In this document: positions 61,613 through 64,000 of the stretch, one piece after another
Layout of the letters: every line of letters starts with the position of its first letter
How positions within the stretch are numbered: the first letter of the stretch is position 1
DNA from: an uncultured bacterium
GTDB lineage: Bacteria; Myxococcota_A; Polyangia; Polyangiales; Houyiibacteriaceae
Direction: 5' to 3'
Length of the DNA stretch: 64,000 bases
Assembly: GCA_938024995.1 (NCBI GenBank)
Contig: CALJDU010000045.1
Span: forward strand, 124,001-188,000
Made by a program: the position numbers and the translations under genes
The notes under the pieces: model-generated
Seen by the model: only the letters and a program-made list of their open reading frames with translations
The model's database searches: none
Told to the model about the DNA's origin: nothing

Positions 61613-62317
61613 TTACGCGGCGCAACCTTGGGGCTGATAGCGCGCGGCGTCGAGGTGGGTGATCTGACCCGCGCATCCGGCGCAACCTTCACGGCGCTTG
61701 ACCCGTGACGCGCGCAGCTGGCCGGACAGGCCGCGGTAGGAGTGCAGTCGATCAAAGGGTCGGCGGCCGACGAGGATGGCGAGGCCGAGCGCCGCGGACA
61801 TGGCGCCGAGGACGCCGACCACCGGGCCAACAACACCAGCGTCTTCGCAAGTAGGTGTATCGCCGCTCGGGACGTCTTCAAATACGCAGCGCAGACAGGT
61901 GTGTCCGGGCGCGCTCGCGAGCGCCCATCCATGCCAGGTGACCGCGCCCGCGGAGATCAATGGTTTGCCAGTGAGCGCCGCGGCGTCGGCCGCGAGGAAC
62001 TTCGTCGCGTAGTTGTCCGCGCCTTCGATGATGAGGTCGTGGTCCGCGAAGAGGGCTTCCGCGTTGTCGGGGTAGAGGCGCGCGCGAAGAGGGCGAGCGT
62101 CCGCGCCGAGCCCGGCGAGCGTACGCGCGGCGACCTCTGCTTTGCTGTCGCCGACGTCGTCTTCGCCAAAGAGGATCTGTCGATGGAGGTTGCTCGCGTC
62201 CACGACGTCGTCGTCCATCAGCGTCAGCGCCACCGGCACGCCGCTCGTCGCGAGCACGCGCGCAGCGGGACAGCCGAGGCCTCCGACGCCGATCATCAAG
62301 ACGCGAGCGAGAGTCAC
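61613..62317 (-). CDS. E1-like adenylyltransferase (MoeB/ThiF/MoeZ type) lacking the N-terminal arginine-finger helix
   Basis: A 234-aa E1-superfamily enzyme predicted to adenylate the C-terminus of CysO. It starts almost at the first Rossmann strand: RVLMIGVGGLGCPAAR, then LMDDDVVDASNLHRQ (ATP-contact Arg), GDSKAEVA (Lys), IEGADNYATK (Asp). Zinc ligands are TCLRC and CAGCAG; the likely catalytic Cys is in TCEDAGVVGP. Canonical enzymes carry ~25 further N-terminal residues with the RxxRQ arginine finger that reaches the partner subunit; these are missing and cannot be added, since the start is GTGA-coupled to cysK. No rhodanese domain. The missing piece is encoded by the 126-aa protein in the same operon. 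Confidence 0.88.
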   Translation of the reverse strand: MTLARVLMIGVGGLGCPAARVLATSGVPVALTLMDDDVVDASNLHRQILFGEDDVGDSKAEVAARTLAGLGADARPLRARLYPDNAEALFADHDLIIEGADNYATKFLAADAAALTGKPLISAGAVTWHGWALASAPGHTCLRCVFEDVPSGDTPTCEDAGVVGPVVGVLGAMSAALGLAILVGRRPFDRLHSYRGLSGQLRASRVKRREGCAGCAGQITHLDAARYQPQGCAA

Positions 62318-63264
62318 TCGAAGTACTCGTCCAGGCTGAAGTAGCGCTCGCCGGTGTCACACAAAATCGTGACGACGTGCGCGTCCTCGGGGAGCTCCTT
62401 GGCGATCGCGACAGCCGCCGCGACGTTGGCGCCCGCGCTGATCCCGACCAGCAGACCCTGCTCCTGCGCGAGGCGGCGCTTCATCTTCCACGCGACCTCA
62501 TCGTCGATGTGCATGATCTCGTCGACGACGCTCGCGAGGTAGTTCTTGGGGACGAACCCCGCGTTGAGCCCCTGCATCTTGCTGGGGCCTGGCTCTCCGC
62601 CCGCGAGGACCGGGCTGCTGCTTGGTTCGACCGCGACGATGCGCGTGCCCTGCGCAGCTTTGAGAACGCGCCCGACTCCGCTAACCGTGCCGCCCGTTCC
62701 GACCGCGGCGATGAACGTGTTGATCTTCTCGCCCGCAAAGGCCTCAAGCAGCTCCGTCGCGGTGGTCTGCGCGTGGACGTCTGGGTTCGCCGCGTTTTCG
62801 AACTGCTGCGGCATGAACGCGTTTCGCTCTTTCGCGATGCGGTGCGCGGCCTCGAGGGCCCCTTCCATGACGCGCTCGGGCTCCGTCAAAATGATCTCCA
62901 CGCCGTACGCTTCGAGGAGCGCGCGTCGCTCCAGCGACATGCTGGCGGGCATCGTGAGCACGAGCTTGTAGCCCTTCCGCGCGCACACAACCGCGAGCCC
63001 GATCCCCGTGTTGCCACTGGTCGGCTCGACCACGGTGTCACCAGGCGAGAGCACACCCTCGCGCTCCGCGCGCTCGAGCATCGCGAGGCAGATCCGATCC
63101 TTGATCGAACCGCCCGGGTTGAGGTGCTCGCACTTGCCCCAGACGGTCGCGCCACCTTCGCTGACATTGCGCAGCGCGATGACAGGGGTCTTGCCGATGA
63201 GCGCGAGGACGCTCTCGACAACGGGCGCGCGCCCGCGCGGGGAGGGAAGATCAGGTTGAGTCAT
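62314..63264 (-). CDS. cysK: Cysteine synthase (O-acetylserine sulfhydrylase type)
   Basis: A 316-aa fold-type II PLP enzyme making cysteine from O-acetylserine and sulfide. PLP lysine K55 in NPGGSIKDRI; TSGNTGIGLAV; VGTGGTVSGVG; and a C-terminal GISAGANVAA with CDTGERYFS. All active-site motifs are intact. It is a second, paralogous synthase in the same operon as cysM, giving the cell both a sulfide-dependent and a carrier-protein-dependent route. It lies 29 bases after the rrf2 gene and overlaps the E1 gene by GTGA. Confidence 0.93.
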   Translation of the reverse strand: MTQPDLPSPRGRAPVVESVLALIGKTPVIALRNVSEGGATVWGKCEHLNPGGSIKDRICLAMLERAEREGVLSPGDTVVEPTSGNTGIGLAVVCARKGYKLVLTMPASMSLERRALLEAYGVEIILTEPERVMEGALEAAHRIAKERNAFMPQQFENAANPDVHAQTTATELLEAFAGEKINTFIAAVGTGGTVSGVGRVLKAAQGTRIVAVEPSSSPVLAGGEPGPSKMQGLNAGFVPKNYLASVVDEIMHIDDEVAWKMKRRLAQEQGLLVGISAGANVAAAVAIAKELPEDAHVVTILCDTGERYFSLDEYFE

Positions 63265-63293
63265 GGAAGCGTTCCGTAGGAGGGGTCAGAAGG

Positions 63294-63749
63294 CTAGATG
63301 GAGTAGACGTAGCGCTTGGGACGGGTCCGGCGCACTCCGTTTTCTGCACCGCGTTCGCAGAGATGCGCAATGGTCATGCGGTCGAGGCTGGCCTGCAAAC
63401 GCTCGGCGAGCTCCTCGAGCGCCGATTCGGTGATCGCGCGGCTCTTGAGGTCTCCTCCCGCGCGCGCGTCCGGCGGAGAGGCGAGGGTCATCGGGCCTTC
63501 GAGCGCACGGACGATGTCGCCAATGCTGATCTCGCTGGGATCTCGTGCGAGCGCGTAGCCGCCTTTGGGACCGCGTTTGCTGGTGACGAGTCCGGCGCGC
63601 TTGAGGTCTTGAAAGATCTGCTCGAGAAAGCGGGGCGGGATCGCCTGACGCTCGGAAATCGTACGGATTTGCGTCGGCTCACCGGCGTTGTGAAACGCAA
63701 TGTCGAACATCGCGCGGACGCCATAACGTCCTTTGTTCGAGAGCTTCAC
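63294..63749 (-). CDS. Rrf2-family transcriptional regulator (CymR-like)
   Basis: A 151-aa winged-helix regulator with the Rrf2 signature (MKLSNKGRYGVRAMFDIA, IPPRFLEQIFQDLKRAGLV, SKRGPKGGYALARDP, ISIGDIVRALEG). It lacks the three clustered cysteines that hold the Fe-S cluster in IscR/RsrR-type members; the only Cys is in HLCERG. This is the pattern of CymR, the cysteine-metabolism repressor that senses sulfur status through CysK. As first gene of the cysteine operon, next to cysK, it probably autoregulates the operon. The GTG start has no Shine-Dalgarno. Confidence 0.92.
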   Translation of the reverse strand: MKLSNKGRYGVRAMFDIAFHNAGEPTQIRTISERQAIPPRFLEQIFQDLKRAGLVTSKRGPKGGYALARDPSEISIGDIVRALEGPMTLASPPDARAGGDLKSRAITESALEELAERLQASLDRMTIAHLCERGAENGVRRTRPKRYVYSI

Positions 63750-63756
63750 GAGCAGG

Positions 63757-63784
63757 AACTTAATTCACACATCGGGAATGTCAA
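63757..63784 (-). promoter_or_regulatory. Promoter of the rrf2-cys operon, possibly leaderless
   Basis: Reading the minus strand: TTGACA (63784-63779), 16-base spacer, TAAGTT (63762-63757). The predicted transcription start falls within a base or two of the GTG codon at 63749. The AT-rich spacer is a likely Rrf2 operator. Confidence 0.6.
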
Positions 63785-63843
63785 GAATAGCTCGCCCTTG
63801 CTTCGCCGCAAAGCTGAAGCTGCGATTTGGAGTACGGTTCCGT

Positions 63844-64000
63844 ATGACTCGCCTTCTGTGTTTGCTTGCGCTTCTGGTTCTCATCGCGTCGTTCGGCTGC
63901 GGCGACGACGACACCAGCGAGAGCGATGCGTCGACGGACGCGACCGAAGACACGTCGACACCGGACGACACATCCGTTGCGGACACGGCGGTGGCCGAGG
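63844..64000 (+). CDS. Lipoprotein with Asp/Thr-rich linker, N-terminal part only
   Basis: The first 52 codons of a gene cut by the right edge. LLCLLALLVLIASFGC gives a lipoprotein signal with lipobox ASFGC-type cleavage; the mature part begins GDDDTSESDASTDATEDTS, an acidic Ser/Thr/Asp linker typical of myxobacterial surface lipoproteins. The ATG was chosen because the signal follows directly. Any domain lies outside the window. Confidence 0.7.
   Translation, partial: MTRLLCLLALLVLIASFGCGDDDTSESDASTDATEDTSTPDDTSVADTAVAE

Overview
The window is a high-GC (roughly two-thirds G+C), gene-dense stretch of what looks like a myxobacterial (Myxococcota/Polyangia-type) chromosome. The pointers are a TPR/FHA/TonB-like envelope locus with the AgmX/PglI-type C-terminal domain, two NtrC-type sigma-54 activators, Ser/Thr kinase and PP2C phosphatase signalling, a DUF4388-ParA protein and many Ala-rich secreted proteins. 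I saw no rRNA, tRNA, CRISPR array, insertion sequence or phage gene. Genes are packed in operons with ATGA/GTGA overlaps.

Layout. 1-10.4 kb: a cut-off secreted protein, an RpoD-family sigma factor, DacB (PBP4), Fe superoxide dismutase, an HD phosphohydrolase with two small partners, an NtrC-type regulator and a MshEN-domain protein, ending in an unexplained inverted/tandem 29-bp repeat. 10.4-16.6 kb: a second NtrC-type regulator, aspartate kinase LysC, a STAS protein, and an ECF sigma factor with its zinc-finger, membrane-anchored anti-sigma factor carrying a TPR tail. 17.0-28.7 kb: a nine-gene envelope machine (coiled-coil secreted protein, three TPR proteins of 830, 1356 and 531 aa, two tiny secreted proteins with the same C-terminal tail, a small membrane protein, and an FHA-like/TM/TonB-like protein). 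It resembles the Glt (adventurous gliding) core in gene content and order. 29.0-31.7 kb: a secreted protein, an outer-membrane beta-barrel and a short polysaccharide-export (OPX) lipoprotein. 31.8-45.1 kb: a large carboxypeptidase-regulatory-repeat/PDZ protein, RluA-type pseudouridine synthase, REC-GAF-HD-GYP regulator, PP2C phosphatase, family-4 uracil-DNA glycosylase, a three-gene operon of unknown function (Asp-box propeller, HEAT/TPR, unknown), and a Ser/Thr kinase overlapping it tail to tail.

45.3-51.4 kb: an arsenosugar-type pair (AhpD-like protein plus radical SAM ArsS), a TGA-containing 15-bp tandem repeat, a cupin lipoprotein with a compact acyl-CoA dehydrogenase, RlpA, and a fusion of a UshA-like domain with a four-haem cytochrome. 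51.6-54.7 kb: the ribosomal/tRNA-modification operon rpsP-khpA-rimM-trmD-SPOUT methylase, then rplS. 54.7-59.4 kb: Nudix hydrolase, DUF882 protein, a TIGR02996-type protein and a DUF4388-ParA protein.

59.5-63.7 kb holds the most interesting locus: a minus-strand operon rrf2-cysK-E1-cysO-E1 remnant-cysM-mec. It matches the mycobacterial CysO/CysM/Mec protein-thiocarboxylate route to cysteine, with two twists. The E1-like activating enzyme starts at its nucleotide-binding strand and lacks the N-terminal arginine-finger helix, while a separate 126-aa protein in the same operon has that helix and a degenerate, core-deleted E1 fold, which suggests a split or heterodimeric bacterial E1. The sulfur carrier ends in Gly-Gly-Ala rather than Gly-Gly, so it would need trimming, and the JAMM protease in the operon is the obvious candidate. 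The window ends inside a lipoprotein gene.
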